DNA from: an uncultured Bacteroidales bacterium
GTDB taxonomy: Bacteria > Bacteroidota > Bacteroidia > Bacteroidales > Paludibacteraceae
Length of the DNA stretch: 64,000 bases
Assembly (NCBI GenBank): GCA_902762355.1
Contig: CACWNR010000014.1
Span: forward strand, 25,474 to 89,473
Reading direction: 5' to 3'
Shown here: positions 1-8,782 of the stretch, one piece after another
Position numbering within the stretch: the first letter of the stretch is position 1
Layout: every line of letters begins with the position of its first letter
Position numbers and translations under genes: made by a program
Notes under the pieces: model-generated
What the model was told of the DNA's origin: nothing
Databases searched by the model: none
What the model saw: the letters and a program-made list of their open reading frames with translations, nothing else

Positions 1-486
1 GGTATGATACTCGGTAAGTCCGGTAAGCTGCCCGGTGAGTTGGCTCCGGAGATCATCGAATTAGCCAAAGAGAAAGGCTTCGAGTTCTACACCGACGACC
101 CGCAGAAACTCTATCCGGATGTACTGCCGCAGTATATCAAGGAGATGAAGGAACTCGGTTGGGATCGCGGACAGGACGACGAGGAACTCTTTGAGTTCGC
201 TATGCACGACAAACAGTACCGCGAGTACAAATCGGGCTTGGCGAAAGAACAGTTCAATAAGGATCTCGCAGAGCGCCGTGCGAAAGCCGGTCAAGCAGTT
301 GCTGTAGCTGCGGCACCTGCAGCACCTGCTGCACCTGCCGCTCAACCCGCTGCAAAAGCAGAGGATGAAATGGCAGCTGTAGCGATGGCATTACATCTTG
401 CCGGCAAGAAACCCAAAGAGGGTATTATCGCGTTGCCCTGCATCAAACCAACAGCTTGGAATCATAAACATTATACACTTAAATAA
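1..486 (+). CDS. Oxaloacetate/methylmalonyl-CoA-type decarboxylase alpha subunit, C-terminal part (partial)
   Basis: The frame is open from the left edge, so the start lies outside the window. The visible 160 residues begin with the end of a carboxyltransferase-subunit domain of the pyruvate carboxylase B/OadA kind (GKLPGELAPEI; GWDRGQDDEELFEFAMH). A linker of Ala-Pro repeats follows, then a tail of about 40 residues (MAAVAMALHL ... AWNHKHYTLK). The tail contains no biotinyl-lysine motif (AMKM). It resembles the end of OadG-like gamma/delta subunits of Bacteroidota sodium-pump decarboxylases, so it may be a fusion or a docking tail. Biotin would then sit on a separate carrier protein. The family call is from memory of the domain and fairly secure; the exact substrate is not. 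Confidence 0.7.
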   Translation, partial: GMILGKSGKLPGELAPEIIELAKEKGFEFYTDDPQKLYPDVLPQYIKEMKELGWDRGQDDEELFEFAMHDKQYREYKSGLAKEQFNKDLAERRAKAGQAVAVAAAPAAPAAPAAQPAAKAEDEMAAVAMALHLAGKKPKEGIIALPCIKPTAWNHKHYTLK

Positions 487-504
487 CCATAAACACACAA
501 ACAT

Positions 505-1584
505 ATGAAAAAGTACAATTTTAATGCGGGTCCGAGTATTCTCCCGCAAGAAGTAATCAAACAAACAGCTGATGCTGTTATGGAGTTTGAGGGTCAAGGT
601 CTTTCTATTTTGGAGATCTCCCACCGTGCGAAGTATTTCCAACCCGTCATGGACGAGGCAGAAGCTTTGATGAAAGAACTCTTAAATGTACCCGAAGGAT
701 ACCGCGTTCTCTTCCTGGGTGGCGGTGCAAGCTTGCAGTTCTGCATGGTTCCGTTCAACCTGTTGGAGCACAAAGCTGCCTACTTGAACACCGGTGTATG
801 GTCGAAGAAAGCACTCAAGGAAGCCAAGGGTCTCGGTGAGGCTGTCGAAGTAGCAGCCAGCACGGATTCGATTCCGATGGACTTCGAGATCCCGCAGGAT
901 GCCGACTATTTCCACATCACGACCAACAACACCATCTTCGGTACGGAGATCAACGATGACAAACTCGCTGAGATCTACCGCAAAAAAGGCAATGTACCTT
1001 TGGTAGCCGATATGTCGTCCGACATCCTCAGCCGTCCGATCGACGTGAGCCAGTACGACATCATCTATGGTGGTGCACAAAAGAACCTCGCGCCGGCAGG
1101 TGTGACCTTCGTCATCATTAAAGAGTCGTGCCTCGGTAAGGTTAGCCGTTATATCCCGACGATGCTGAATTATCAGACGCATATCGATAACGGCTCGATG
1201 TTCAATACGCCTCCTGTATTGCCCGTTTATACGGCAGTCCTCACGCTCCGTTGGCTCAAAGCACACGGTGGTGTCAAATGGATTGAGGAGCGCAACAAAG
1301 CGAAAGCCGACCTGCTCTATAAGTGCCTCGACGAGTCGAAATTGTTCATGCCGACCATCTCGAAGAAAGAAGATCGCAGCCGCATGAACATCTGCTTCGT
1401 CTTCAAACCCGAGTATGCCGAGTTGCAAGATGACTTCTTTAAGTTCGCTACGGAGCGTGGCATGGTTGGTATCAAGGGTCACCGTCTCGTAGGCGGTTTC
1501 CGCGCTTCCTGCTACAACGCGATGGACCTCGAAGGCGTTCAGGCTTTGGTAGATTGTATTAAGGAATATGAAAAACTCCACTAA
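505..1584 (+). CDS. serC: Phosphoserine aminotransferase SerC
   Basis: The 359 residues are the full length of the family. SerC is a PLP enzyme that converts 3-phosphohydroxypyruvate and glutamate to phosphoserine; it acts in serine synthesis and can serve PLP synthesis. The start [11 protein letters not shown] is the conserved N-terminus. GGGAS (residues 72-76) is the phosphate-binding loop, and the PLP lysine is K193 in [11 protein letters not shown]. The serA gene starts 2 bp after the stop codon, so the two consecutive serine-pathway steps are very likely co-transcribed. There is no Shine-Dalgarno sequence before the ATG, only an A-rich stretch, as is usual in this phylum. Confidence 0.97.
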   Translation: MKKYNFNAGPSILPQEVIKQTADAVMEFEGQGLSILEISHRAKYFQPVMDEAEALMKELLNVPEGYRVLFLGGGASLQFCMVPFNLLEHKAAYLNTGVWSKKALKEAKGLGEAVEVAASTDSIPMDFEIPQDADYFHITTNNTIFGTEINDDKLAEIYRKKGNVPLVADMSSDILSRPIDVSQYDIIYGGAQKNLAPAGVTFVIIKESCLGKVSRYIPTMLNYQTHIDNGSMFNTPPVLPVYTAVLTLRWLKAHGGVKWIEERNKAKADLLYKCLDESKLFMPTISKKEDRSRMNICFVFKPEYAELQDDFFKFATERGMVGIKGHRLVGGFRASCYNAMDLEGVQALVDCIKEYEKLH

Positions 1585-1586
1585 TT

Positions 1587-2510
1587 ATGGCTAAAGTACT
1601 TGTTGCAACAGAAAAACCATTCGCGAAAGTAGCTGTTGACGGCATTCGTGAAGTGGTAGAGGGCGCAGGATATGAACTGGCGCTGCTCGAGAAATATACA
1701 GACAAAGCCCAACTCTTGGAGGCTGTCGCAGATGCTGATGCCCTCATTATCCGTTCGGATATTGTCGATGCGGCTGTATTGGACGCTGCCAAGCAACTCA
1801 AGATCGTGGTGCGTGCCGGCGCAGGATACGATAACATCGACCTCGAGGCGGCTACTGCTCACAAAGTGGTAGCGATGAATACCCCGGGTCAGAACAGTAA
1901 CGCCGTTGCCGAGTTGGCACTCGGTCTGATGGTCTTCGCCGTGCGTAACTTATACAACGGCACGTCGGGCACCGAACTCAAGGGTAAGAAACTCGGTATT
2001 CATGCTTTCGGTAATGTTGGCCGTAATGTAGCCCGTATAGCGCAGGGCTTTGGTATGGAAGTGTATGCTTATGACGCTTACTGTCCGGACGAGGCAATGA
2101 TCGCCGCTAACGTGAAACCGCTGCACAGCGCAGAGGAGTTGTACAAGACTTGCGATGTAGTGAGCTTGCATATCCCGGCTACTGCAGAGACCAAGAACAG
2201 CATCAACCATGATCTCGTTAACCTCATGCCGAAAGGCGGTATCCTCGTGAACACCGCCCGCAAGGAAGTCATCGATGAGGAAGGTCTGATCGCCCTGATG
2301 CAGGAGCGCGCTGACCTCAAGTATATGACGGATATTATGCCTGTGGCTGATGCGAAGTTCCGTACACTCTTCGAAGAACGTTACTTCGCAACCCCAAAGA
2401 AGATGGGTGCACAGACTGCAGAGGCCAATATCAATGCCGGTATAGCTGCTGCAAAACAGATTGTGGACTTCATCCAAAATGGCAATACACGCTTCCAGGT
2501 AAATAAATGA
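1587..2510 (+). CDS. serA: D-3-phosphoglycerate dehydrogenase, short form without ACT domain
   Basis: This 307-residue D-isomer 2-hydroxyacid dehydrogenase would oxidise 3-phosphoglycerate with NAD+ and feed SerC, encoded just upstream. Seen in the sequence: a substrate-domain start (VLVATEKPFAKVAVDGI), a Rossmann turn (HAFGNVGRNVA), and the signature around the catalytic Arg (LVNTARKEVIDEEGL). There is no ACT domain, so serine feedback of the E. coli kind is unlikely. The position that usually carries the catalytic His (TPHxGAxT in most members) reads TPKKMGAQTAEA here. I recall the same variant in Bacteroides SerA proteins, but cannot check. The stop codon overlaps the next start (ATGA), indicating translational coupling. 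Confidence 0.92.
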   Translation: MAKVLVATEKPFAKVAVDGIREVVEGAGYELALLEKYTDKAQLLEAVADADALIIRSDIVDAAVLDAAKQLKIVVRAGAGYDNIDLEAATAHKVVAMNTPGQNSNAVAELALGLMVFAVRNLYNGTSGTELKGKKLGIHAFGNVGRNVARIAQGFGMEVYAYDAYCPDEAMIAANVKPLHSAEELYKTCDVVSLHIPATAETKNSINHDLVNLMPKGGILVNTARKEVIDEEGLIALMQERADLKYMTDIMPVADAKFRTLFEERYFATPKKMGAQTAEANINAGIAAAKQIVDFIQNGNTRFQVNK

Positions 2511-3757
2511 TCAAGCGCTTATTGACCATAATGCTGACGCTTTGTGCCGTTGTGTCCTACGCTGCTGATGTGGTATGCGTAGGCGCAGCGACGCAGGTCG
2601 TTAGAGGCCGGGATACGATCTTTGTTTTCAAGGACGAGGTACATCTGCGTTCTACGCGCGGGGCAGTCGATTGGTATACAGAGGACGGCAGACGCATCGC
2701 TTCCAACACCGATGAGATATATCCGGACGACGGCATCTATCGGGTAGGGAACAGTCGTTTCATCGCGATGAAGTATCAGGAACTCGACTCGTTGTCGTAT
2801 ACGGTGGAGACGCGTTGTGACAACACGATCCTGCATGTGACGGGTATCGATGACTTCCTTTCGCGCGCGCACACGTACTCCTTATCTTATAATGCGCTCG
2901 CTTGGAACACCGAAGCATGGGCAGATTCGGCGGCGCGTAAAGAAGGCAAACTATCTAGTACGATCTATCTGAATGAAGCGATATACGGGGAAACGACGTT
3001 CCGGCTCTGCTATGACGACAGTATTCGTCAGGCGCTGGGGCTGGACTCTGCCTGTGTGGAAGTCACCGTGCCCTTGGATAGCATCAAGGCTGTGAAGATG
3101 GAGCTGGTGGCTTTGGCGACAGCACGGGATGCCAAGAATGAGTTAGATCGCCCGTCTGAACAACAACTGACGGACGGTAACTCCTACAGCGGCATCTTGG
3201 AAGTTGCTTTCTATTCGAATCCGACTCCTGCAGCGAAACATTACCAATGGTCGATATACAAATCCTCCAAACGGATCGTGACGCGGCGCGACAAGGATAT
3301 CCGCTATGCGTTCTCTGAACCGGGTTCGTATCGCGTGGTAGGGAAGGTCAACAACGAGTACTGCACCTGCGACTCGATGGAGAAGATCATCAATATATCC
3401 GAGTCCTATCTGCGTGTGCCGAATGTGTTTACGCCCAACGGAGATGGCAAGAACGATGAGTTCCGCGTCGCCTACCGCTCCATCAAAGAGTTCCATTGTT
3501 GGGTGTATAACCGCTGGGGCAAACTGGTCTATGATTGGACAGATCCCGAGAAAGGTTGGGATGGAACGATCAACGGTCGCCCCGCTGCGGAAGGAGCGTA
3601 TTTCTATGTCATCCGTGCGCTGGGAACCGACGCCCCGAAGAATGCAGGATACATGTCCAAGATCTCGTATAACAAGAAGAAAAACAAAGCCGACCAATCG
3701 ATCATCGGTGTCTATCAACTATCCGGAGACATCAACCTGTTACGAGGGCACAAGTAA
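2507..3757 (+). CDS. Secreted protein with T9SS type B (CHU_C/gliding-motility) C-terminal sorting domain
   Basis: The 416-residue protein has an N-terminal signal peptide (MIKRLLTIMLTLCAVVSYA) and a C-terminal CHU_C domain. That domain starts VPNVFTPNGDGKNDEF near residue 300, continues VYNRWGKLVYDW and GWDG, and ends in the usual KxGDINLLR-type strand (LSGDINLLRGHK). In known type 9 secretion systems this domain directs export over the outer membrane. A PKD/Ig-like fold is plausible around residues 230-300 (QWSIYKSS ... YRVVGKVNNEYC). The middle part has no family I recognise. The last strand pair carries an extra basic insert (YNKKKNKAD). The start overlaps the serA stop by 4 bp, which is odd company for a surface protein. 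Confidence 0.8.
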   Translation: MIKRLLTIMLTLCAVVSYAADVVCVGAATQVVRGRDTIFVFKDEVHLRSTRGAVDWYTEDGRRIASNTDEIYPDDGIYRVGNSRFIAMKYQELDSLSYTVETRCDNTILHVTGIDDFLSRAHTYSLSYNALAWNTEAWADSAARKEGKLSSTIYLNEAIYGETTFRLCYDDSIRQALGLDSACVEVTVPLDSIKAVKMELVALATARDAKNELDRPSEQQLTDGNSYSGILEVAFYSNPTPAAKHYQWSIYKSSKRIVTRRDKDIRYAFSEPGSYRVVGKVNNEYCTCDSMEKIINISESYLRVPNVFTPNGDGKNDEFRVAYRSIKEFHCWVYNRWGKLVYDWTDPEKGWDGTINGRPAAEGAYFYVIRALGTDAPKNAGYMSKISYNKKKNKADQSIIGVYQLSGDINLLRGHK

Positions 3758-3784
3758 ATTACAAATCATAAATCAAAATTATAA

Positions 3785-5965
3785 ATGCGTAAATTCCTAA
3801 CTATGGCTTTAGCCACCACTGTATTGGCAGCGACGGCTGCTACGAATCCGTTCTTTGACTACAAGAACTGGAAAACGCCGCACGGCACGTATCCGTTCAA
3901 TGAGATTCATGCGGAGCATTACATGCCGGCTTTTGAAGAGGCAATGAAGCAAGGATTGCAGGAGATCGACGACATTGTGAACAATCCTGCCGCTCCGACT
4001 TTTGCCAACACCATCGAGGCCTACGAGAAATCCGGAGAAATGCTCTCTATCGTGGCAGGTTGTTTCTTTAACCTCACGAGCGCAGAGACCAACGACACGC
4101 TCCAGCAGATCGAGATGGAACTGAGTCCGAAACTCTCCGAGTACTCCTCGACGATTCGTCTCAATGAGGGACTCTTCCAACGTATCAAAGCCGTTTACGA
4201 GCAGCGAGACAAACTCAAACTGAACAAAGCGCAGTATAAACTGCTCGAGGATATCTATGAGTCGTTTGCCAATAACGGCGCGAACCTCAATCCCGAAGAG
4301 AAAGAGCAATACCGTCAACTGACAGCCAAACTGAGCCAACTGACCCTTCAATACGGTCAGAACGTACTCAAGGCTACCAATGCATGGTCAATGCTCATCA
4401 CCGACGAGGCACTCTTGGCCGGTCTGAATGACGACACCAAGTCCGTTTTGCGTACCAACGCAGAGAAGAAAGGACTCGAGGGTTGGTTGCTCAACCTCAA
4501 GCCGACGACCACGATCCCTGTGATGATGGATCTGGACAATCGCGATATCCGTCGTGAGCTCTATATGGCGAATGCCGGTAAGTGCGTAGGCGGTGAGTTC
4601 GATAACACCGGTCTCATCGTGGAGATCGTCAATACCCGTCTGGCGCTTGCCAAACTGTTTGGCAAGAAGACTTACGCCGAGAAATCGCTCTATAAGACCA
4701 TGGCAGAGACCCCGGAGAACGTCTATCGTCTCTTGGATCAACTGCGTGACGCCTATATGCCTGCTGCCAAAGCAGAGGTACAGGAAGTAGAGGACTATGC
4801 CCACGCGCACGGACTCTATGCCGCACATATCCAACCTTGGGACTTCAGCTACTACAGCAAAAAACTCAAAAAAGAGAAATTCGATATCTCGGACGATGAC
4901 TTGAAGCCGTATTTCGAACTCGAGCGCGTAAAGAAAGGTGTCTTCGGCCTCGCAGAGAAACTCTATGGAATCAAGTTCAAAGAGAACAAGAACATTCAGG
5001 TTTATCATCCTGAGGTGACGGCTTATGAGGTATTCGACGAGAAGGGTAAGTTCCTCGCTGTGTACTACGCCGATTTCCACCCGCGGGACGGTAAGCGTGG
5101 CGGCGCATGGATGAATGATTTCCAACCGCAGTATATCGAGCACGGCAAAGATCATCGCCCGCATATCGTGAATGTAATGAACTTCACAAGGCCTGTGAAG
5201 TCCGAAGCCGCAGGCGAGAACTTCTCAGGACTAGACAAACCGGCGCTCTTCACCTACAATGAGGTGCGCACTTTCCTGCACGAGTTCGGTCATGGCCTGC
5301 ATGGCATGTTGACGCGCTGTCAGTACGCTTCGCAGAGCGGAACGAACGTGCCGCGTGATTTCGTTGAACTGCCCTCGCAGTTCAATGAGAACTTCATCGA
5401 CGAGAAAGAGTTCCTCGATACTTTCGCTAAGCATTATGAGACCGGTGAGGCGTTGCCGCAAGACTTGCTCAATAAGATGCACGCATCGCAGACCTATATG
5501 GCCGCATATGCCTGCGCACGCCAGCTCAGTTTTGGTTACCTCGATATGTCGTGGCATACCTTGGAGCAACCGTTTGAGGTGAATGAGACCATCGGTACGC
5601 TGGAGTCTGTCGTTCGTTTCAGCGACAAGGCGATGGAGCAGGTACAAGTACTGCCGAACGTACCGGGTACGCAGATGTGTTGCGCGTTCACACATATCTT
5701 CAGCGGCGGTTACGCAGCCGGTTATTACAGCTATAAGTGGTCGGAATTGCTCGACGCAGATGCGTTCTCCGTCTTCAAGGCTGCACAACAGAAGAAGAAC
5801 GGCACGATCTTCGATAAGAAAGCTGCCAAACGTTTCCGTGAGAACATCCTCGAGAAGGGTGGTACAGAGAAAGCAATGGATCTGTACAAACGCTTCCGTG
5901 GTGGTGAACCGACTATCAACGCGCTCCTCGAAAGAGACGGCATCAAAGTGCAGGAGATCAAATAG
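3785..5965 (+). CDS. dcp: M3-family zinc peptidase, peptidyl-dipeptidase Dcp type
   Basis: The 726 residues match the Dcp/oligopeptidase A family in length. The zinc-binding motif HEFGH lies at residues 499-503 within FLHEFGHGLHGML. The third ligand region follows (FVELPSQFNENF), and the C-terminal substrate-contact block FSGGYAAGYYSYKWSELLDADAF is typical of Dcp. The N-terminus (MRKFLTMALATTVLAATAAT) looks like a signal peptide, so the enzyme is probably periplasmic and trims short peptides. The start is preceded by an AT-rich, roughly 7-bp-periodic tract rather than a Shine-Dalgarno site. A GC-rich hairpin begins 24 bp after the stop. Confidence 0.93.
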   Translation: MRKFLTMALATTVLAATAATNPFFDYKNWKTPHGTYPFNEIHAEHYMPAFEEAMKQGLQEIDDIVNNPAAPTFANTIEAYEKSGEMLSIVAGCFFNLTSAETNDTLQQIEMELSPKLSEYSSTIRLNEGLFQRIKAVYEQRDKLKLNKAQYKLLEDIYESFANNGANLNPEEKEQYRQLTAKLSQLTLQYGQNVLKATNAWSMLITDEALLAGLNDDTKSVLRTNAEKKGLEGWLLNLKPTTTIPVMMDLDNRDIRRELYMANAGKCVGGEFDNTGLIVEIVNTRLALAKLFGKKTYAEKSLYKTMAETPENVYRLLDQLRDAYMPAAKAEVQEVEDYAHAHGLYAAHIQPWDFSYYSKKLKKEKFDISDDDLKPYFELERVKKGVFGLAEKLYGIKFKENKNIQVYHPEVTAYEVFDEKGKFLAVYYADFHPRDGKRGGAWMNDFQPQYIEHGKDHRPHIVNVMNFTRPVKSEAAGENFSGLDKPALFTYNEVRTFLHEFGHGLHGMLTRCQYASQSGTNVPRDFVELPSQFNENFIDEKEFLDTFAKHYETGEALPQDLLNKMHASQTYMAAYACARQLSFGYLDMSWHTLEQPFEVNETIGTLESVVRFSDKAMEQVQVLPNVPGTQMCCAFTHIFSGGYAAGYYSYKWSELLDADAFSVFKAAQQKKNGTIFDKKAAKRFRENILEKGGTEKAMDLYKRFRGGEPTINALLERDGIKVQEIK

Positions 5966-5984
5966 GATCCTAGGCTCCTGGTAA

Positions 5985-6178
5985 AAGTAAATCCCGCCAC
6001 TCGGAAGAGTAGGCGGGATTTATTGTAGTTAAGATGTCAGTTTAATACCAAACTTTCTTTTAAGAAAGCGAAAACAGTCGTCGTCGCGACGCCTGTTTTT
6101 CTAAGGTATTAGTCTGTTTATTTAAGGTACAAAAAGATTGGTCTTTTTAATGGGATTTAGAACTCTTTCTTAAATCCG
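5985..6178 (-). ncRNA. Candidate structured small RNA of about 190 nt with its own promoter
   Basis: A consensus minus-strand promoter (6182-6213) predicts a transcript start near 6175. No ORF lies between it and the M3 peptidase end. In RNA order the stretch holds a 7-bp hairpin (6153-6159 with 6171-6177), a second hairpin (6131-6137 with 6142-6148), and a three-way junction closed by AATACC/GGTATT (6044-6049 with 6105-6110). The junction encloses hairpins 6071-6099 and 6053-6068. A 10-bp GC-rich hairpin (5989-5998 with 6012-6021) ends it. The 5' hairpin shares TAAATCCC with the terminal hairpin, so the two could swap partners. 6S RNA is one possibility; I cannot assign a family. It could also be just a two-way terminator region. 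Confidence 0.5.
5989..6021. terminator. Perfect 10-bp hairpin after the M3 peptidase gene
   Basis: AAATCCCGCC (5989-5998) and GGCGGGATTT (6012-6021) pair perfectly around a 13-nt loop. The stem can end transcription from the left (dcp) and could also form the 3' end of the minus-strand small RNA candidate. Confidence 0.7.
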
Positions 6179-6181
6179 GTG

Positions 6182-6213
6182 CAAAGGTACAGCTTTTTTT
6201 TAATATATGCAAA
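6182..6213 (-). promoter_or_regulatory. Bacteroidota-type promoter for the 6.0-6.2 kb RNA
   Basis: Minus-strand TTTG (6213-6210), a 20-bp spacer with an A8 run, and TACCTTTG (6189-6182) match the primary sigma factor consensus of the phylum. The only thing downstream on this strand is the hairpin-rich stretch. Confidence 0.8.
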
Positions 6214-6274
6214 TTTTTTTTTATGTTTTTGAACATATTTTGCTATATTTACTTTGCAAAATGCATATTTTATA

Positions 6275-6796
6275 TTACAAACGCTCCAATTCGATCACTT
6301 CGAGGTTGTCTATTTTGCTTCCGTCGATGGTAAAACGAAGGAGTGTCTGGCAAGGTTGCCAACCTTGTTTACCGGCCGCACCGGGGTTCATGGTCAGCAT
6401 CTTAAACTGACTGTCGTATTGTACCTTTAATATATGGCTGTGTCCGCAAACGAACAGATTGATCCGGTGGTTCGGGTCGTCGTAGTTCTCCAATGCTTTA
6501 CGGAACATAGGAATAAGCCACGGGTTATAATGTCCCGGATAACCGCCTATATGCGTCATCAGTACATTCACGTCTTCTACCTTAAAGCGGTAAAACTCCG
6601 ACAAACTGTACCGTACATCGCCCGAATCCATATTTCCGAATACGGCGCGGGTAGGTTTGAACTCTCTTAACCGCCGTAGGACGTCTTCCGAGCCTATATC
6701 GCCGGCATGCCAGATCTCATCGACGTCTTTAAAATGCTCAAAGACGCGTTTGTCCAACAACCCGTGGGTATCACTCAGAACGCCGATACGTGTCAT
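6275..6796 (-). CDS. YfcE/MJ0936-type metallophosphoesterase
   Basis: This 173-residue calcineurin-like phosphodiesterase carries every metal-site motif: DTHG (residues 9-12), HAGDIG, FGNMD, MTHIGG and GHSH. These bind two metal ions that split phosphodiester bonds; relatives act on model substrates and the true substrate is unknown. The length and order match the YfcE/MJ0936 branch. The start ATG overlaps the end of the gldF-like gene by 4 bp (ATGA), so it is the last gene of the pheT operon. The stretch 6214-6274 between it and the RNA promoter is AT-rich and otherwise empty. Confidence 0.9.
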   Translation of the reverse strand: MTRIGVLSDTHGLLDKRVFEHFKDVDEIWHAGDIGSEDVLRRLREFKPTRAVFGNMDSGDVRYSLSEFYRFKVEDVNVLMTHIGGYPGHYNPWLIPMFRKALENYDDPNHRINLFVCGHSHILKVQYDSQFKMLTMNPGAAGKQGWQPCQTLLRFTIDGSKIDNLEVIELERL

Positions 6797-7458
6797 TTGC
6801 GGGTCAGTTTATCGATGACGACTATAGAAAGGACGATGGCAACTACCGCCACCGAAACGAAGACGGCTACGTCACGCAGATCGATCACGCCGCGCGAAAG
6901 GGCGGAGTAGTGATCCTGCAGCAGTACCCAGTAGAGGATAAAACAAGCCAAAGCGCCGGCAATGAAGCACACGATCTGACTCTTGCTGAACGTGGCGCAG
7001 AGCAGGCCAACGGCCATGAAGGTACCGCTCAAAAGGATGAGACCGATGAATGAACCCATGAACGCTCCGCTGTCTAGATTGCCTATCGGTTCGGCCATGT
7101 ACGCTACCACAAAATAATGCACAAAGCACGGCAGCAGACCTATCAGCACGAGTGTCCACGCGGCGAAATACTTGCCGAGCATGATGCGGCTGAGCGAGAT
7201 CGGCTTCGTGCGTATCAAGTCCCAAATACCGCTCTGCCGCTCCTCGGACAGCAGACGCATGGTCAGTGCCGGGCAGAGAAGCATAAAGAGCCACGGGCTC
7301 AACTGAAAGAGTCCGTCCACTTGGGCGTATCCCGAGTCAATGATATTCCATTGACCCGGAATCACCCAAAGGAAGAGACTGATCGCCAACAAGTACAATC
7401 CGATGACGATGTACGCTATCGGCGTCGAGAAATAATATCTAAGTTCTTTCTTATACAC
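6793..7458 (-). CDS. GldF-like ABC transporter permease
   Basis: The 221-residue protein has about six membrane spans and starts MYKKELRYYFSTPIAYIV, the usual opening of GldF, the permease of the GldAFG transporter linked to gliding and T9SS in Bacteroidota. The LLSEERQSGIWDLIRTKPIS block is the coupling segment of this ABC-2 family. Neither the ATPase gldA nor gldG is next to it, although gldG commonly follows gldF. It may therefore be an orphan, or its partners may lie elsewhere. It shares a 4-bp overlap with the phosphoesterase gene and follows the permease nupG by 19 bp, part of a 7-bp-periodic tract. Confidence 0.75.
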   Translation of the reverse strand: MYKKELRYYFSTPIAYIVIGLYLLAISLFLWVIPGQWNIIDSGYAQVDGLFQLSPWLFMLLCPALTMRLLSEERQSGIWDLIRTKPISLSRIMLGKYFAAWTLVLIGLLPCFVHYFVVAYMAEPIGNLDSGAFMGSFIGLILLSGTFMAVGLLCATFSKSQIVCFIAGALACFILYWVLLQDHYSALSRGVIDLRDVAVFVSVAVVAIVLSIVVIDKLTRK

Positions 7459-7460
7459 CT

Positions 7461-7480
7461 CTAACCACTAACCGTTATTA
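7461..7480. repeat. 7-bp-periodic tract between nupG-like and gldF-like genes
   Basis: CTAACCACTAACCGTTATTA repeats a degenerate CTAACCN heptamer. It is one of a dispersed set of such tracts in the window. Its end overlaps the last bases of the permease gene. Confidence 0.6.
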
Positions 7481-8776
7481 GTGCTTTACCTCGATGTCTT
7501 TGTTCACCGGAGTCTTCGGGAAGAAGATCCAGAATGCGACAGCTACGACGAGTGCGTACGCCGCGAAGGTGTACCAGCTTGCTTGCCAGCCTGCCCATAC
7601 ATCAGCAAACGGAGCGTCTGCCGGCAGAGCATAGACGTTCTTGTTCACGATAGCTTGCGCTGCCAGCGTACCGATGGTTGCACCGATACCGTTGGTCATC
7701 ACCATGAACAGACCCTGAGCACTCGAGCGCATCGACGGATCGGTCTCCTGATCGACATACAGCGCACCGGAGATATTGAAGAAGTCAAACGCAAAGCCGT
7801 AAACCACGCAACTCAGCACGAACAGCAGCACGCCCGGCATTGCAGGGTTACCTGCGCCGAAGAAGGCGAAACGGAGCACCCAAGCGAACATAGCGAGCAG
7901 CATCACGTTCTTGATACCGAATTTCTTGAGGAAGAACGGGATCAACAGGATACAAACGGCCTCACAGATCTGGCTGATGGAAACGAGCATCGTGCTGTGT
8001 TTAACAGCGAAGGTGTCGATGAACTCCGGTGCAGCAGCAAAACTGCCGAGGAACGGAGTAGCAAAACCATTGGTGATCTGCAGGCTCACACCGAGGAACA
8101 TACAGAAGATAAAGAACAACGCCATCTTCTTCTGTTTGAACAGCGTAAAGGCCTTCAGACCCAGCGCCTCGACGAGATCCACTTTACCTTCCGACTTGTT
8201 GACTTCGCAGTTCGGCAAGGTCAGCGAGTAAGCGGCGAGCAAGAGGCTCAGACCACCGCTGATAATGAACTGATGCGCTGTCGATTGGAAGCCCATCAGG
8301 TCGATGCACCATTCCATAGCGATGAATCCAACCGTACCGAAGACACGGATCGGCGGGAAGTCCTTCACGGTGTCCATGCCGGCTTTTACAAGGGCATTGA
8401 AAGCCACCGAGTTGGTCAGCGCGATCGTCGGCATGTAGAACGCCACCGAGATCGCATAGAGCGAGAACAGCGGAGCAAACTCTACTGCATCACCGGCTCC
8501 GAGTGCATACAGACCTGCAGCGCCCATGAACAGACCGGCCATCAAATGGCAGAGACTCAAAGTCTTCTGTGCCGGAATCCAACGGTCGGCTACGATACCC
8601 ATCAACGCGGGCATGAAGATGGACACGATACCCTGAATAGAGTAGAAAATACCGATGTGCGTACCCATGCCGTGCTCAGCCAGGTAACGACCCATACAGA
8701 TCAGATACGAACCCCAAACGGCGAACTCCAAAAAGTTCATCACGATGAGGCGCAATTGAAGCGATTTGTTTTTCAT
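7478..8776 (-). CDS. Nucleoside:H+ symporter of the NupG/XapB family (MFS)
   Basis: The 432-residue protein has about 12 hydrophobic spans, as expected for the major facilitator family. Its start, MKNKSLQLRLIVMNFLEFAVWGSYL, and the block MPALMGIVADRWIPAQK are typical of nucleoside permeases of the NHS family. It would import nucleosides over the inner membrane, driven by protons. It lies in a minus-strand run with pheT and prfC, so it may be expressed constitutively with them. The 33 bp between it and prfC are an AAAATCAA-type 7-bp-periodic tract. Confidence 0.88.
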   Translation of the reverse strand: MKNKSLQLRLIVMNFLEFAVWGSYLICMGRYLAEHGMGTHIGIFYSIQGIVSIFMPALMGIVADRWIPAQKTLSLCHLMAGLFMGAAGLYALGAGDAVEFAPLFSLYAISVAFYMPTIALTNSVAFNALVKAGMDTVKDFPPIRVFGTVGFIAMEWCIDLMGFQSTAHQFIISGGLSLLLAAYSLTLPNCEVNKSEGKVDLVEALGLKAFTLFKQKKMALFFIFCMFLGVSLQITNGFATPFLGSFAAAPEFIDTFAVKHSTMLVSISQICEAVCILLIPFFLKKFGIKNVMLLAMFAWVLRFAFFGAGNPAMPGVLLFVLSCVVYGFAFDFFNISGALYVDQETDPSMRSSAQGLFMVMTNGIGATIGTLAAQAIVNKNVYALPADAPFADVWAGWQASWYTFAAYALVVAVAFWIFFPKTPVNKDIEVKH

Positions 8777-8782
8777 ACTATC

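Noticed and set aside
6242-6260. Plus-strand promoter TTACTTTG near 6251
   Set aside because: The box has a mismatch at the invariant A, the upstream TTTG spacing is about 17 bp, and it would point into the end of a convergent gene.
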